NCBI RefSeq assembly: GCF_009829075.1 | Contig: NZ_WUQZ01000009.1 | Span: 1-64,000, forward strand | Length of the DNA stretch: 64,000 nucleotides | Source: Sphingobacterium composti | GTDB lineage: Bacteria; Bacteroidota; Bacteroidia; Sphingobacteriales; Sphingobacteriaceae | Direction of reading: 5' to 3' | Shown here: one piece after another, positions 17,255 to 25,545 of the stretch | Numbering within the stretch: position 1 is the stretch's first letter | Layout: every line of letters begins with the position of its first letter | Made by a program: the position numbers and the translations under genes | Notes under the pieces: generated by a model | What the model saw: only the letters and a program-made list of their open reading frames with translations | What the model was told of the DNA's origin: nothing | The model's database searches: none

Positions 17255-17857
17255 ATGAAAAATTACATTTTACTAGCGCTAATCAGTGTTTTTACGTTTA
17301 CATCTTGTAAAAAAGATGATCCAGTTCAAGAAGTAGATCAAGAGCAATTAAGTACAGCTAAGCTTATCTTTACACCAGTTGAAAAAGAAACTAAAGATGG
17401 TAAAACTGTCTATACTCCTATTCTAGATGAAGAAATACATACTATCAATTTTGAAGGACCAAACTATTTACCAGAGGTTGGTGCGCACTTACACCTTCAT
17501 GTAGGTGAGACATATAAATTAGAATTAAAAACAACAGATTTTGCAGGTAGAGCTTCAGAAATGACATTCTTAAGTCGTCATGAAAATCACCAAGCTTTTT
17601 TAATTGGTGCGGATGATACAGTATTAGATTTTGATTATGGAGATGAAAACAATGTAGGTATTACTGCATACATCACACTTAAGAAAGCAAAAGATTCATT
17701 TGTGTTAAACTATGTAATGCGTCATTTGAGGCCAAATGTAAAACAAAATATTAAGGCAACAGACTGGAATAATGCAAATTATACGCAATTCACAGGAGAC
17801 AATGATTTGGATTTAAAGTTTGAAGCCCATTTCGTAGAAGAAGAGCACGAACATTAA
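17255..17857 (+). CDS. Lipoprotein with His-rich motifs, partner of the TonB receptor
   Basis: The 200-residue protein has a lipobox TFTSC-K (Cys at about residue 18). Histidines cluster in GAHLHLHVGE, RHENH and the extreme C-terminus EEEHEH, giving a candidate metal-binding surface. It directly follows the TonB receptor gene and likely shares its promoter. I do not recognise a named family. A surface or periplasmic role in delivering metal to or from the receptor is an inference from context and composition. Confidence 0.65.
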   Translation: MKNYILLALISVFTFTSCKKDDPVQEVDQEQLSTAKLIFTPVEKETKDGKTVYTPILDEEIHTINFEGPNYLPEVGAHLHLHVGETYKLELKTTDFAGRASEMTFLSRHENHQAFLIGADDTVLDFDYGDENNVGITAYITLKKAKDSFVLNYVMRHLRPNVKQNIKATDWNNANYTQFTGDNDLDLKFEAHFVEEEHEH

Positions 17858-17870
17858 TATCAAAAACTAA

Positions 17871-17900
17871 TTTGAGTTTCGCATAAAAATGATATTTTTG
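17871..17900 (+). promoter_or_regulatory. Promoter of tRNA-Arg
   Basis: The -33 TTTG (17871-17874) and -7 TATTTTTG (17893-17900) are separated by 18 nt, with the -7 box ending 6 nt before the first base of the mature tRNA. The leader must therefore be nearly absent. Confidence 0.7.
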
Positions 17901-17906
17901 CGAGAC

Positions 17907-17978
17907 GCCTGCGTAGTTCAATGGATAGAATATCAGATTCCGGTTCTGACGATGTGGGTTCGAGTCTCGCCGCGGGCA
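17907..17978 (+). tRNA. tRNA-Arg (anticodon CCG)
   Basis: The cloverleaf folds completely: acceptor GCCTGCG with CGCGGGC (one G-T pair), D-arm GTTC/GAAT, anticodon stem TCAGA/TCTGA with loop TTCCGGT giving anticodon CCG, and a T-arm with TTCGAGT loop. The discriminator is A and no CCA is encoded. It reads the rare CGG codon. Confidence 0.93.
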
Positions 17979-17983
17979 CTTAG

Positions 17984-18008
17984 CCTTCTCATATGAGAAG
18001 GTTTTCTT
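17984..18008 (+). terminator. Terminator of tRNA-Arg
   Basis: The perfectly self-complementary CCTTCTCATATGAGAAGG (17984-18001) is followed by TTTTCTT, five bases after the tRNA end. Confidence 0.85.
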
Positions 18009-18059
18009 ATTTAAAGTAAAAACTAAAAATCAAGTTTTGATTTACTTCAAGTCCGAATT

Positions 18060-18158
18060 AAGCTTCTGTATTATTAATGAACATTGGCACTGATATTTTT
18101 AAAAAATTGTCGAAATTATCATTATAAGGATTACTATGTATAGATAATACAGAAGCTT
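18060..18158. repeat. 99-bp element bounded by a perfect 15-bp inverted repeat
   Basis: AAGCTTCTGTATTAT at 18060-18074 is exactly inverted at 18144-18158, enclosing 69 bp of AT-rich sequence without an open frame. It lies just behind tRNA-Arg in the 260-bp gap before the HTH gene. It may be a MITE-like remnant or a structured RNA. No other feature was recognised in this gap. Confidence 0.6.
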
Positions 18159-18240
18159 TTGTGTGATTGGACAAAAGGTAAATTCAAATCTCTAAAATAT
18201 ATTTTTATTAAAAGACTTAGAGGTTTAAATCATAAACTGA

Positions 18241-18678
18241 TTATATATGTTCAGAAGAATAAGTTTTATTCATGAGACTATCGTTATATTTTTCTAATAA
18301 TAAGATATATTTTCTAATCCAAAAATCTACTTTCTCATTCTCAGTTAATTGATTTTGTAAATAACTTGGTTCAGTTTTTTGGTTGGTATGTACATTAAAT
18401 ACTTCAGGAAAATCTGTTGAAAAATCATAATCAATACACGAGCCAATCCTGATTAGTATATCAAAAGGTAAATTGTCGTGTTCAAACCAATTGTATAAAG
18501 TACATCTGCTTATTTTCATCGTACGCGCCAATTTACTTATATTGTGGCCTTTCCTTCTAATAATTGATTCTACTATACTACCCGCATGCCTTTTTAAAGA
18601 ATATTTTAAATTGGATTTATCTTTATCTTTCCTCAATCCAATCCTGAGAGAGGATATTTCCTCTTGTGTTAATTCCAT
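18241..18678 (-). CDS. Small HTH DNA-binding protein (paralogue of 21548-21946)
   Basis: The 145-residue protein has an N-terminal helix-turn-helix of the XRE/HTH type (ISKLARTMKISRCTLYNWFE, about residues 47-66), a middle part with IDYDFSTDFPEV, and a C-terminal helix FWIRKYILLLEKYNDSL that may dimerise. Its HTH and C-terminal helix are closely matched in the protein at 21548-21946, so the two are paralogues. It diverges from the receiver-CRP gene across a region with a perfect palindrome at 18760-18774. A DNA-binding regulator is likely; target genes are unknown. Confidence 0.75.
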   Translation of the reverse strand: MELTQEEISSLRIGLRKDKDKSNLKYSLKRHAGSIVESIIRRKGHNISKLARTMKISRCTLYNWFEHDNLPFDILIRIGSCIDYDFSTDFPEVFNVHTNQKTEPSYLQNQLTENEKVDFWIRKYILLLEKYNDSLMNKTYSSEHI

Positions 18679-18759
18679 AGTTCAAATGTTTAGATAGGTT
18701 AATATTTACTTTAAATTTCTATTAATAAAAAAAATTAAAAAATGATGTTCGTCATTGAA

Positions 18760-18774
18760 TACTTACGGTAAGTA
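18760..18774. promoter_or_regulatory. Perfect 7-1-7 palindrome in a divergent promoter region
   Basis: TACTTACGGTAAGTA is a perfect 15-bp palindrome located 81 bp before the HTH gene start and 97 bp before the receiver-CRP gene. A second small inverted repeat (AATGA/TCATT) lies at 18741-18756. A -7-like TAATTTTG for the rightward gene is at 18809-18816. Confidence 0.55.
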
Positions 18775-18871
18775 CGCGTTCTGACCATTTTTTAAAAAAA
18801 CATCTAAATAATTTTGCTGCAATACAATATAAAAGGTAGTTTTATATATCATCTCCTACTAAAACCACCAC

Positions 18872-19918
18872 ATGAAGAATATTTTAATTATTGAAAATAA
18901 TTTAGAATTACTATGTAAATATGCTGATACATTAAAAAATGCCGGTTATGAAGTTACCCAAGCTGATAACAGCGAGATAGGAATTCATTTAGCAATTAAT
19001 AAAACTCCTAATATAATAGTTAGCAACACTATCTTATCCAACATAGATGGATTTGAAATATTATCCATATTATCTTTGAATCCATCTACATCAAATATTC
19101 CTTTTATATTTTTGAATCCAAATGCTTCTCCTGAAGAAGTAAAAAAGGGAATAGAAATTGGTGCAGCTGATTTTATAACCAATCCATTCCAAAGCAATCA
19201 ATTGATACGGTCGGTAGAGATTAGGATTAATAACATTAAAAATCAAAGTTGGACAATTTTACCATTAAACGAATCAACTCAAAATTCTCTAGAACTTCGT
19301 AAAGGTTTAGAAAAACTACATGATTTAATATCCCAAAGCAAAACTAGACATCTTAAAAAGAAACACACTTTGTATCATGAAGGTGATTATTCGCAGTGGC
19401 TTTATTTCTTGATAGAAGGAAGTATAAAAACATTAAAATTAACTAGTGATGGTCGAGAATTTATAACCGGTTTATACAGACCAATAAGTTTTATTGGTCT
19501 AGATAATTTATTGTATGATGTTCCGTTTAATGAGAGTGCTGAGGCTACAGAAAGTTCAATACTTCATTTCATTTCTAAAAGCGCAGTAGTAGAATTGCTG
19601 AACGAGTATGTTGATCTCAATCATTATTTTATAAGAATAATGTCCAAAAATCTACACGAAAAAGAAGATTTACTCGTAGAGCTAGCCTATGAATCTGTTA
19701 GAAAACGTTTAGCTCAACTTTTAATTCGACTGAGTAAAGATTCTGTACCCATAGATCAAATTTATATATCCAGAGACGAGCTCGCTGGACTTGCTGGCAT
19801 TGCTACCGAAACGGTCAGCAGAATACTTTCTGACTTCAAAGAACGAGGGCTAATTGAAAGAAATGGTAGTCACTTACAAATCCTAGATCTTGAAGGACTA
19901 GCACTCATTAAAAGTTAA
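18872..19918 (+). CDS. Degenerate receiver domain fused to CRP/FNR-type regulator
   Basis: The 348-residue protein has an N-terminal response-regulator fold (about 1-125), a CRP/FNR cyclic-nucleotide-like beta-barrel (about 150-265, YHEGDYSQWLYFLIEGSIK) and a winged helix with the Crp recognition helix (LAGLAGIATETVSRILSDFKERGLIE, about 307-332). The receiver has lost its phosphorylation chemistry: the acidic pair is Glu8-Asn9, the phospho-acceptor Asp is Asn52, the Thr/Ser position is Asn82 and the conserved Lys is Asn104. Intact versions of this fusion occur in Bacteroidota near universal stress genes, as here. It probably senses by other means, such as dimer contacts or a ligand in the CRP barrel. 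It is followed 140 nt later by the UspA gene. Confidence 0.85.
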   Translation: MKNILIIENNLELLCKYADTLKNAGYEVTQADNSEIGIHLAINKTPNIIVSNTILSNIDGFEILSILSLNPSTSNIPFIFLNPNASPEEVKKGIEIGAADFITNPFQSNQLIRSVEIRINNIKNQSWTILPLNESTQNSLELRKGLEKLHDLISQSKTRHLKKKHTLYHEGDYSQWLYFLIEGSIKTLKLTSDGREFITGLYRPISFIGLDNLLYDVPFNESAEATESSILHFISKSAVVELLNEYVDLNHYFIRIMSKNLHEKEDLLVELAYESVRKRLAQLLIRLSKDSVPIDQIYISRDELAGLAGIATETVSRILSDFKERGLIERNGSHLQILDLEGLALIKS

Positions 19919-19982
19919 CAAAATATCCATATACAAATGTCACAAAACATAAAAAATATGTAAAGTAAATTTCACGCCATCC

Positions 19983-20000
19983 GTCAACATTTTCGCTGAC
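19983..20000 (+). promoter_or_regulatory. Candidate operator upstream of the UspA gene
   Basis: The dyad GTCA-N10-TGAC (with matching inner C/G) lies 59 bp before the UspA gene. Its size suits a CRP-family dimer, and a CRP-type regulator gene is directly upstream. The match is short, so this is tentative. Confidence 0.3.
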
Positions 20001-20058
20001 TATTATCATTGTATTCGTATCGACTGCAAGGTATATTTATTGTAAAGCGATAATATTC

Positions 20059-20889
20059 ATGGAGAAAATTTTGGTGACGACAGATTTATCAACTCATTCA
20101 ATTTCAGCAATTCACCTAGCATTGCAATTAGCGAAAGAAAGAAGTGCAAAACTAATAATCGTACATGTATATAATCTATTGAAGCCTAAAAAATGGCGAA
20201 TCCAACGATTCGAAAATTATAAAGAGACTAGAAAAGAATTTGTACTAAATAAGTTAAATAAATTTTTAGAAAAAGCTATTCCTTCACCAAAATTAACTTC
20301 ATTTGACATCGAGATTGACCTCCAAATCAATACTAATACAACATCCGCATTATTAAACACAATTAAAAAACATGATTGTTTCTTCGGTATTATATCTACT
20401 CATGGCAGAGGAAAGACCAAAAATGCTATTGGCTCTACAGCGAATAAGTTTATATCTAGATCACCAATCCCAATAATTGCAGTACCCAGCACTTTTAAAA
20501 TCAAACCTCTTGAAAGTATTTGCTATTGTTCTGATATGACAAACTATATCAAAGAAACTAACAAAGTAATTGATTTTGCGAAACCAATGGACGTAGAAAT
20601 TAGACTTTTACATATAACAACCTCTAAAGAGAATCTACTTAAGAAAAACAGCCTAGAGACCAAGTTATTGAGAAGGACTGGAACTAAAATTAAAACCAAA
20701 CAATTAATTAAAAACCCCGATAATACGATAAATGAAGAAATTGCTATTGCCGCAAAAAAGACTCAGCCTTCGTTGGTCGTACTATTTATTGGGAGAAACA
20801 ATCAGCAAATGGAAATAAACAGCATTTTTACAGCTATAAATCCCTCTTCAATTTATAAAAAAACACCTATTGTATTCTTCAAAAGATAA
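20059..20889 (+). CDS. Universal stress protein, tandem UspA domains
   Basis: The 276-residue cytoplasmic protein has two UspA-like halves. The first carries the start MEKILVTTDLSTHS and the ATP-binding pattern STHGRGKTKNAIGSTA (GxxG-type loop followed by GS), then PIPIIAVP. The second half is more diverged and lacks a clear nucleotide motif (IGRNNQQMEINSIF). The usual roles are in stress survival and low-oxygen states. The preceding CRP-type gene and the dyad at 19983-20000 suggest that protein controls it. Confidence 0.85.
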   Translation: MEKILVTTDLSTHSISAIHLALQLAKERSAKLIIVHVYNLLKPKKWRIQRFENYKETRKEFVLNKLNKFLEKAIPSPKLTSFDIEIDLQINTNTTSALLNTIKKHDCFFGIISTHGRGKTKNAIGSTANKFISRSPIPIIAVPSTFKIKPLESICYCSDMTNYIKETNKVIDFAKPMDVEIRLLHITTSKENLLKKNSLETKLLRRTGTKIKTKQLIKNPDNTINEEIAIAAKKTQPSLVVLFIGRNNQQMEINSIFTAINPSSIYKKTPIVFFKR

Positions 20890-20900
20890 AGGGTTCGGAC

Positions 20901-20940
20901 CATTTATTAAGTCAAATAATTGGTTATTACCTAATAAATG
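20901..20940. terminator. AT-rich hairpin between convergent genes
   Basis: CATTTATTA (20901-20909) pairs with TAATAAATG (20932-20940) between the UspA gene and the convergent secreted-protein gene. The stem is weak and the loop long, so this is a low-confidence bidirectional terminator. Confidence 0.35.
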
Positions 20941-21481
20941 ACCAAGCAACTTTAAATCCTACAAAATTATTTTGTCTATCACATTGATAAAACTTCCCCG
21001 TACTCTCGAACCGAACACCAAAATCCAATGAGTTTTTTGCATTATTATAGAGCAAATATCCAAGTTGTGGCGCTATAACAAATGCTTGTGTTTTTCCAGC
21101 TACACAATTGGTTTTATTTAGCAAAATTGATATACCAATATCTGTTTGCGCATATACATTTTTGTTAATATAATATTTCAAACCCGTCTTTATTGGAATA
21201 ATGTGCATATTATCGACCAAATGACTAAAGTTTGTTCTTACAAACGCATTATTGAATCCAAAATTGACTGTTGCAAATAATTCATCATCTATAATTGGGA
21301 AATCTGTTTGGAAAGACAAACCAACCATTTTATCGTGTTTTTTAGCTAAATAACTTACAGCTTGCCCTACTTCTGCTGCTACACTATACTTTATACCTCT
21401 CCCTCTGTAGATTTGAGAATATGCTGTATTTGTTAATAAAAATAATGCGAGAAATATGACAAAATAATTTCGTGTTTTCAT
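20927..21481 (-). CDS. Secreted protein, probable small outer-membrane barrel
   Basis: A signal peptide (about residues 1-22, NTAYS-Q) is followed by 160 residues of beta-rich sequence with alternating hydrophobics, for example LFATVNFGFNNAF, LKYYINKNVYAQTDIGISILL and NSLDFGVRFE, ending VGFKVAWSFIR. This resembles small eight-stranded outer-membrane barrels of Bacteroidota, but no named family is clear. Two cysteines (in TNCVAG and YQCDR) might form a disulfide. It sits between the regulatory island and the exopolysaccharide locus. Confidence 0.55.
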   Translation of the reverse strand: MKTRNYFVIFLALFLLTNTAYSQIYRGRGIKYSVAAEVGQAVSYLAKKHDKMVGLSFQTDFPIIDDELFATVNFGFNNAFVRTNFSHLVDNMHIIPIKTGLKYYINKNVYAQTDIGISILLNKTNCVAGKTQAFVIAPQLGYLLYNNAKNSLDFGVRFESTGKFYQCDRQNNFVGFKVAWSFIR

Positions 21482-21521
21482 AAAGTAATTGTTTAGTAGG
21501 CTTACCCCATAAAGGGATATA

Positions 21522-21554
21522 TCATTAATAAAATATGTAATATTTTATTAATGA
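21522..21554 (-). terminator. Long AT-rich hairpin at the end of the exopolysaccharide locus
   Basis: A perfect 15-bp stem (21522-21536 with 21540-21554) and a 3-nt loop spans the stop codon of the terminal HTH gene. It consists almost only of A and T and lacks a clean T-run, so it may be an mRNA 3'-end protector rather than a standard terminator. Confidence 0.5.
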
Positions 21555-21946
21555 TGACCATTTTTCCTTTTTATAAAATTGTTTGTAGAAGGACGACTTG
21601 TAGATGTTTTGTTTAATAATTCATTATACTTCTCCAGTAATGTGACGTACTTATTCATCCAGAAATAGACTGAATTGGTATCATCTTCAAGATCAGAACT
21701 CAAAGGTTTTTCTTCATCTCTTAAAAAATGACGGTGATTATTCAGCACGGATTGAGGTAGATCATTGGAAAAGTCGTATCCGATTAGATTACCAACTTCT
21801 AGAATGATTTGAATATTTAAATTTTCTTGTTCAAACCAATTATAGATTGTTCTTCTGCTAACTTTTAGTTTTCGTGACAGTTCGCTAATCCCAATGCGTT
21901 CCATCCGTATAACTTGCTCCAGAATACTTCCTAAATGTATACTCAT
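21548..21946 (-). CDS. Small HTH DNA-binding protein at the end of the polysaccharide locus
   Basis: The 132-residue protein has an N-terminal helix-turn-helix (ISELSRKLKVSRRTIYNWFE, about residues 19-38), then IGYDFSNDLP and a C-terminal helix FWMNKYVTLLEKYNELLNK. It is a clear paralogue of the protein at 18241-18678, sharing the HTH, the YDFS-D-P segment and the C-terminal helix. It starts 25 nt after the dehydratase gene on the same strand, so it is the last gene of that operon. It may feed back on polysaccharide transcription, but the target is unknown. Confidence 0.75.
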   Translation of the reverse strand: MSIHLGSILEQVIRMERIGISELSRKLKVSRRTIYNWFEQENLNIQIILEVGNLIGYDFSNDLPQSVLNNHRHFLRDEEKPLSSDLEDDTNSVYFWMNKYVTLLEKYNELLNKTSTSRPSTNNFIKRKNGHH

Positions 21947-21971
21947 GATAAAAAATATGGTAAAAAATTAT

Positions 21972-23879
21972 TTAATTAACTTCAAGAATGTCTAATTCCT
22001 GGTATTTAGAGTTATTGCTGATATAATCTGGCAATACTTCTTTCATCTTTTTCACTACGTCAAAATCATTAGCTGATTTGTTGATAGCTATAAGTTCTTC
22101 GATTTCGTGGTTGATATGCAAATAATTATGATATATGTTTTGAGATATTTTAATTTTTGGATGATGAGTCGAGATTAATCTTTCTTCCATCAATAGTAAC
22201 TCTTCATATATTTTCTCTCCAGGTCGAAGCCCTGTAAATACTATATCAATGTCTACATATGGCTTTAATCCAGCCAGTTTTATCATATTAAGGGCTAAAT
22301 CAACAATTTTTATTGGCTCGCCCATATCGAATAAAAATATCTCTCCTCCATTTCCCATTGCTCCTGCTTCCAACACTAATTCCACAGCTTCAGGAATGGT
22401 CATAAAATAGCGAGTGATTTCAGGATGGGTGACGGTTATTGGTACTTTGCGTTCTATTTGACTTTTGAACCGAGGGATCACTGATCCGCTAGACCCCAAC
22501 ACATTTCCAAATCGAGTTGTAATAAATTTGGTTTTCGAAGGATAATAATTGCACATACCATCCAAAGACTGAATGTATATTTCTGCTAATCGCTTCGAAG
22601 CTCCCATGACATTCGTGGGTCGTACAGCTTTATCTGTAGATATCATCACAAACTTCTCCACACCAAATTTTACACTTATATCGGCTAATATTTTAGTACC
22701 TAAAACATTGGTCCAAATAGCTTCAGAAGGATTCTCTTCCATCATAGGCACATGCTTATATGCAGCAGCGTGAAATACAATATCTGGTCGATATGTCTCA
22801 AAAAGTGTTCTTATTCTGTCCTCATTCTGAATATTTGAAATAAAAATTTTGATTTTACTAAAGTGAACTTGTTCTTCAATTTCTAATCTTAAATCATGCA
22901 ATGGTGTCTCAGCTTGATCACAAAGAATGACCATCTTCGGATCATAATTCAGTGTCTGTCGAACAATTTCAGATCCTATAGATCCTGCAGCGCCTGTTAT
23001 AAGTATTCTTTTTCCCTTTAGCTCACTCAAGATATTCTTCTTATCAAGAGATATCGGCTCACGCCCCAAAAGATCGTCAATATTAATATTCTTAAGTTGA
23101 TTGCTATCGAATGTCCCATCAAGCCATTTCTCCGAAGAAGGAACTTTGATCAACTCTATTCCTACTTCACTACACTCATCCATTATTTTTTTGTAATAGG
23201 ACGAGGTAAAATTATTTTCAGACACCAAAATTTTTGATACTTTTTCTGATTTATTTATAATAGACAAAGAATCTACAGCATATACTTTTTTCTGTTCGAT
23301 ATATTTATCCGAGCGCTTCATGTCATCTGCTAAAAAACCAATTACATGCATTCTTGATGTATTATCCAGCTCCAAAGTCTTTTTAATTAGTATGGCTTGG
23401 TCGTCAGAACCATAGATTAATACATTTTCTTTAACACTATTTTTAATATTATTGAATGACAAATACATCGATCTAATCATTACTCTTAATAGAATAAGTA
23501 AGGATGAAGAGAAGAAAAAATTTAAAACCAATACTTTTTCTAGTCCCGTTAATTGCTGTGGAAAGATTCGAGTAAATAAACTATAAACAGTTACAAAAAC
23601 CAGATTGATAGAAAGCACCGCTAAAAATACACGAAGCATATCACCTGTGTTAGAATAACGCATTATGCCTGTATTTACACGAAAGAAAATAAAAATACCC
23701 GCAGATATTAAGCTATAGAGTAATAAGAACTGAACGTTATTTGTATTTAACACCTCTATATATTCATATCCATTAATAAATGCAAGCCCGAATACCAAAG
23801 TCGATATAACTATGAACTGATCTATAAGAAGTATTAGCCATTTTGAGTGAAATTTATCACCAAGAATTAAGTTTTTCAT
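21972..23879 (-). CDS. Membrane-bound nucleotide-sugar 4,6-dehydratase (WbpM/PglF-like)
   Basis: This predicts conversion of UDP-GlcNAc to the 4-keto-6-deoxy sugar that starts routes to bacillosamine, FucNAc or QuiNAc. The 635-residue protein has four N-terminal membrane helices (about residues 12-145), a first nucleotide-binding-like domain (VLIYGSDDQAI), and a C-terminal extended SDR with ITGAAGSIGSEIVR, FHAAAYKHVPMME and MISTDKAVRPTNVMGASK. In the last block Met replaces the usual catalytic Tyr, as is normal in this large membrane subgroup. It is near the 3' end of the locus, after the acetyltransferases. Confidence 0.9.
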   Translation of the reverse strand: MKNLILGDKFHSKWLILLIDQFIVISTLVFGLAFINGYEYIEVLNTNNVQFLLLYSLISAGIFIFFRVNTGIMRYSNTGDMLRVFLAVLSINLVFVTVYSLFTRIFPQQLTGLEKVLVLNFFFSSSLLILLRVMIRSMYLSFNNIKNSVKENVLIYGSDDQAILIKKTLELDNTSRMHVIGFLADDMKRSDKYIEQKKVYAVDSLSIINKSEKVSKILVSENNFTSSYYKKIMDECSEVGIELIKVPSSEKWLDGTFDSNQLKNINIDDLLGREPISLDKKNILSELKGKRILITGAAGSIGSEIVRQTLNYDPKMVILCDQAETPLHDLRLEIEEQVHFSKIKIFISNIQNEDRIRTLFETYRPDIVFHAAAYKHVPMMEENPSEAIWTNVLGTKILADISVKFGVEKFVMISTDKAVRPTNVMGASKRLAEIYIQSLDGMCNYYPSKTKFITTRFGNVLGSSGSVIPRFKSQIERKVPITVTHPEITRYFMTIPEAVELVLEAGAMGNGGEIFLFDMGEPIKIVDLALNMIKLAGLKPYVDIDIVFTGLRPGEKIYEELLLMEERLISTHHPKIKISQNIYHNYLHINHEIEELIAINKSANDFDVVKKMKEVLPDYISNNSKYQELDILEVN

Positions 23880-23914
23880 TGTAGAATTATATTAGGAAGT
23901 ATTTAACACGCAAA

Positions 23915-24961
23915 TCATTGGTTTAATCTATATAGAGGAAAGAAATCAATTGGATTATTTATATCATTTCCTGATTGCTCAACATGAATATTGTAAGCAT
24001 CTTGATCAACAATAAAGCGCCAACTTTTGTGGGGAAGCACGAGGTCCGAAAAACCCAATTTCCAATCGAACAACGAATTGTCCTGATAACCTTGACCTCC
24101 TCCAAGATGAAAATATTCCATTCCCATTTCTCTGCCCATCAAACAAATCTCATCGTTCATGAATTTTGCAGGGGAATATCTTAGGTACTCAATATCTGTA
24201 GCAAGCAAATGCGCTTGAATAATACCTTTCGTAAAAGTAATCACGCTACCACAAACCAATTTGTCTTCAAAAAAAACGAGTAATAGCTTTGCATTGCATT
24301 GCTTAGAATTCAGCAAAGAAGTGAAATACGCTTCGTTGAATTTGTAAAAACTCGATGCTCCAATGCGATCCATACTTTGATTATATAGCTTTGTAAATGC
24401 GCTAATATCCTCTTGACTTTGCTTGAGACGCGTATAAAAACCTAGTTCTCGGGTTTTCCTTATAGTTTTTCTAGTTTGAGTTCTATATCTTTTATGCTGA
24501 TTCTCTAAAGGTTGGATCAAATCAACAGCTACAACCTTACCATTATCATATACACCTCCCATACCTTCCAATGCTTTTACCTGGTTAAAAAAAGGATGAA
24601 ATTTCACAAAAACACTTAGACAGTTTTGCTCTTTCAGGAATTGTAGAAAAACGTTTTGAAAGTTATTAATGAATTGATCATTCAAATCGTCAAAATCCTT
24701 ATTTGAAATAGGACCGGTATATCCATATACAGAATGGAAATCAATATAATTCGAGTTTGGTACAGGACGTTTCAATAAAGGAAGAGCTATATAGTCGTCT
24801 TCATCTTCATATACAAAAAGTATAGGTTCACCGATTTTAGCCAGATCATGGTAATCCCATGTATGATAAAAATCATATTTGTAAGCATTAGAAACATATT
24901 GAGTCCAAATGTCTTTTTCAGCTAAAGTAATAGTGAACGCATCACTAGTTTTAGTTTTCAT
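23915..24961 (-). CDS. FemAB/GNAT-like acyltransferase
   Basis: The 348-residue cytoplasmic protein has the paired GNAT-like layout of FemAB/BioF2-type transferases: an N-terminal half with DFYHTWDYHDLAK and IALPLLKR, a helical linker rich in Arg/Lys-Thr (YRTQTRKTIRKTRELGF), and a second acyltransferase half ending in YFHLGGGQGYQDNSLFDWKLGFS, a hallmark of this group in polysaccharide loci. The likely function is acylation or aminoacylation of a sugar or lipid-linked unit. Acceptor and donor cannot be told. It lies 98 nt after the GNAT gene and 35 nt before the dehydratase gene. Confidence 0.7.
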   Translation of the reverse strand: MKTKTSDAFTITLAEKDIWTQYVSNAYKYDFYHTWDYHDLAKIGEPILFVYEDEDDYIALPLLKRPVPNSNYIDFHSVYGYTGPISNKDFDDLNDQFINNFQNVFLQFLKEQNCLSVFVKFHPFFNQVKALEGMGGVYDNGKVVAVDLIQPLENQHKRYRTQTRKTIRKTRELGFYTRLKQSQEDISAFTKLYNQSMDRIGASSFYKFNEAYFTSLLNSKQCNAKLLLVFFEDKLVCGSVITFTKGIIQAHLLATDIEYLRYSPAKFMNDEICLMGREMGMEYFHLGGGQGYQDNSLFDWKLGFSDLVLPHKSWRFIVDQDAYNIHVEQSGNDINNPIDFFPLYRLNQ

Positions 24962-25059
24962 AATATTGTTAATAAATGATTATTAAGAATAACTTATTGT
25001 GTATCTCTATAGGGAGAAAAGAGATATAGGTAGTAGATAGATGTTGATATTAAATATGG

Positions 25060-25545
25060 TTAGCAAGCTGTAGAATTGGTACTTGCAACCATTTTTATCT
25101 TTTCGTCCTCGGAGATAAATTTAAAACCAGCACGATAATAACAGCGAATTCCTATTATATTTTGAGGATGAACGTACAAATAAACACTTTGTAAGTTCAA
25201 GTTATTGAAAGCGATCTGTAGCATTTGTCTAGTTGCCTCAAAGCCAATACCCTTTCCCCAATACTGCTTTTCTCCAATGAAAAGTTCAAATTCAGCCGTA
25301 TTATCTATTATATTCCTGAGCTGTACGTTACCTATATACTCATCGTTACTCGATAGACAAATAGCAAAACGTTTTTCATTTTCGTTTTTTAGCACATTAG
25401 TCAACCATTTTTCTTCTATATCTAATGTGATTTCTTGAGTTGGCACAAAACCAGTGTAGGTCCAAATTTCAGCATCGTTTCTCCATTTGAATGATTTTCG
25501 TGCATCTTCAATCTGCAGTGGTCTTAAATAAATTGGGTTACTCAT
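25060..25545 (-). CDS. GNAT N-acetyltransferase, probable amino-sugar acetylase
   Basis: The 161-residue protein shows the GNAT fold: IYLRPLQIEDARKSFKWRND at the start, the acetyl-CoA loop region EKQYWGKGIGFEATRQML (Q/RxxGxG/A pattern) near residue 95-110, and VHPQNIIGIRCYYRAGFKF. This profile is common for acetyltransferases acting on UDP-4-amino sugars (PseH/RimJ-like). Its ATG overlaps the end of the upstream aminotransferase gene by 4 nt (ATGA), so the two are translationally coupled and probably work in sequence: amination, then N-acetylation. Confidence 0.75.
   Translation of the reverse strand: MSNPIYLRPLQIEDARKSFKWRNDAEIWTYTGFVPTQEITLDIEEKWLTNVLKNENEKRFAICLSSNDEYIGNVQLRNIIDNTAEFELFIGEKQYWGKGIGFEATRQMLQIAFNNLNLQSVYLYVHPQNIIGIRCYYRAGFKFISEDEKIKMVASTNSTAC

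Noticed and set aside
17907-18158. tRNA-Arg as an attachment site for a genomic island
   Set aside because: No integrase gene and no repeated tRNA 3' end were seen nearby; the inverted repeat does not match the tRNA.
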